Source: Neomesorhizobium sp963726065
Lineage (GTDB): Bacteria > Pseudomonadota > Alphaproteobacteria > Rhizobiales > Rhizobiaceae
Reading direction: 5' to 3'
DNA: 64,000 bases
Assembly (NCBI GenBank): GCA_963726065.1
Contig: CAVSAU010000019.1
Span: forward strand, 62,001-126,000
Part shown: positions 63,973 to 64,000 of the stretch, piece by piece
Layout: every line of letters begins with the position of its first letter
Numbering within the stretch: position 1 is the first letter of the stretch
The notes under the pieces: generated by a model
What the model was told of the DNA's origin: nothing
Databases searched by the model: none
The model's input: the letters and a program-made list of their open reading frames with translations, nothing else
Made by a program: the position numbers and the translations under genes

Positions 63973-64000
63973 CCGGGATTTGTGGAGGGGAGCAGGCAGT

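Overview
The window is GC-rich, densely coded chromosomal DNA of an alphaproteobacterium of the order Hyphomicrobiales, most likely a Mesorhizobium/Phyllobacteriaceae-type soil or rhizosphere bacterium. The inference rests on gene content (ExsH-like RTX glycanase, CdhR/CdhC/CdhA carnitine set, membrane urate oxidase PuuD, many ABC and TRAP importers) and on short palindromic intergenic repeats of the rhizobial type. I see no tRNA, rRNA, CRISPR array, insertion sequence or prophage.

Layout. 1-0.7 kb: 3' end of xylA and a small unknown protein. 0.7-9.6 kb: a carnitine / gamma-butyrobetaine degradation island: a divergent GlxA/CdhR-type regulator, then an operon with a beta-keto-acid cleavage enzyme (cdhC), an HD-domain protein with a possible di-iron-oxygenase-like ligand set, carnitine dehydrogenase (cdhA), acyl-CoA dehydrogenase, an ADP-forming CoA ligase, crotonobetainyl-CoA hydratase (caiD) and a frameshifted esterase. 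9.8-11.2 kb: an exsH-like RTX/GH16 glycanase, frameshifted. 11.2-21.1 kb (minus strand): a dipeptide/opine-type ABC importer with two paralogous binding proteins, bracketed by an alkaline-phosphatase-superfamily enzyme and a CocE-type hydrolase. 21.3-36.1 kb: a large purine/ureide catabolic island: deaminase, allA, allE, an allantoinase-OHCU decarboxylase fusion, hiuH, xdhABC, dps, a LysR regulator, puuD (urate oxidase with cytochrome c domain), guanine deaminase, a UPF0303 protein and glycerate 2-kinase. Together these run guanine/xanthine to urate, allantoin, ureidoglycolate, glyoxylate and glycerate; allantoate amidohydrolase is not in the window. 36.7-39.5 kb: a glutamine-synthetase-like enzyme and a class III aminotransferase. 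39.7-41.8 kb: WD40 protein and CobW GTPase. 42-48.4 kb: intradiol dioxygenase, MarR, EamA transporter, LacI regulator with a candidate operator, 2-hydroxyacid dehydrogenase, a small secreted protein, and a class-C26 gamma-glutamyl hydrolase. 48.7-53.7 kb: two tandem TRAP binding proteins facing a dctQM pair. 53.8-56 kb: damaged livH, CGNR zinc-finger and lipoprotein genes. 56.2-64 kb: fused indolepyruvate oxidoreductase, a GGDEF/EAL protein, a FeeM-like N-acyltransferase and a Crp/Fnr regulator.

A striking global property is the number of single-base frameshifts (at least nine genes, most dense at 51.4-55.5 kb). Most that I could reconstruct are +1 insertions, so read error is at least as likely as real gene decay. 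The best leads for new biology are the HD protein inside the carnitine operon, a 12-base motif shared by the two divergent ureide promoters, palindromic repeat modules (one lying inside a coding region), and the FeeM-like acyltransferase beside a c-di-GMP protein.
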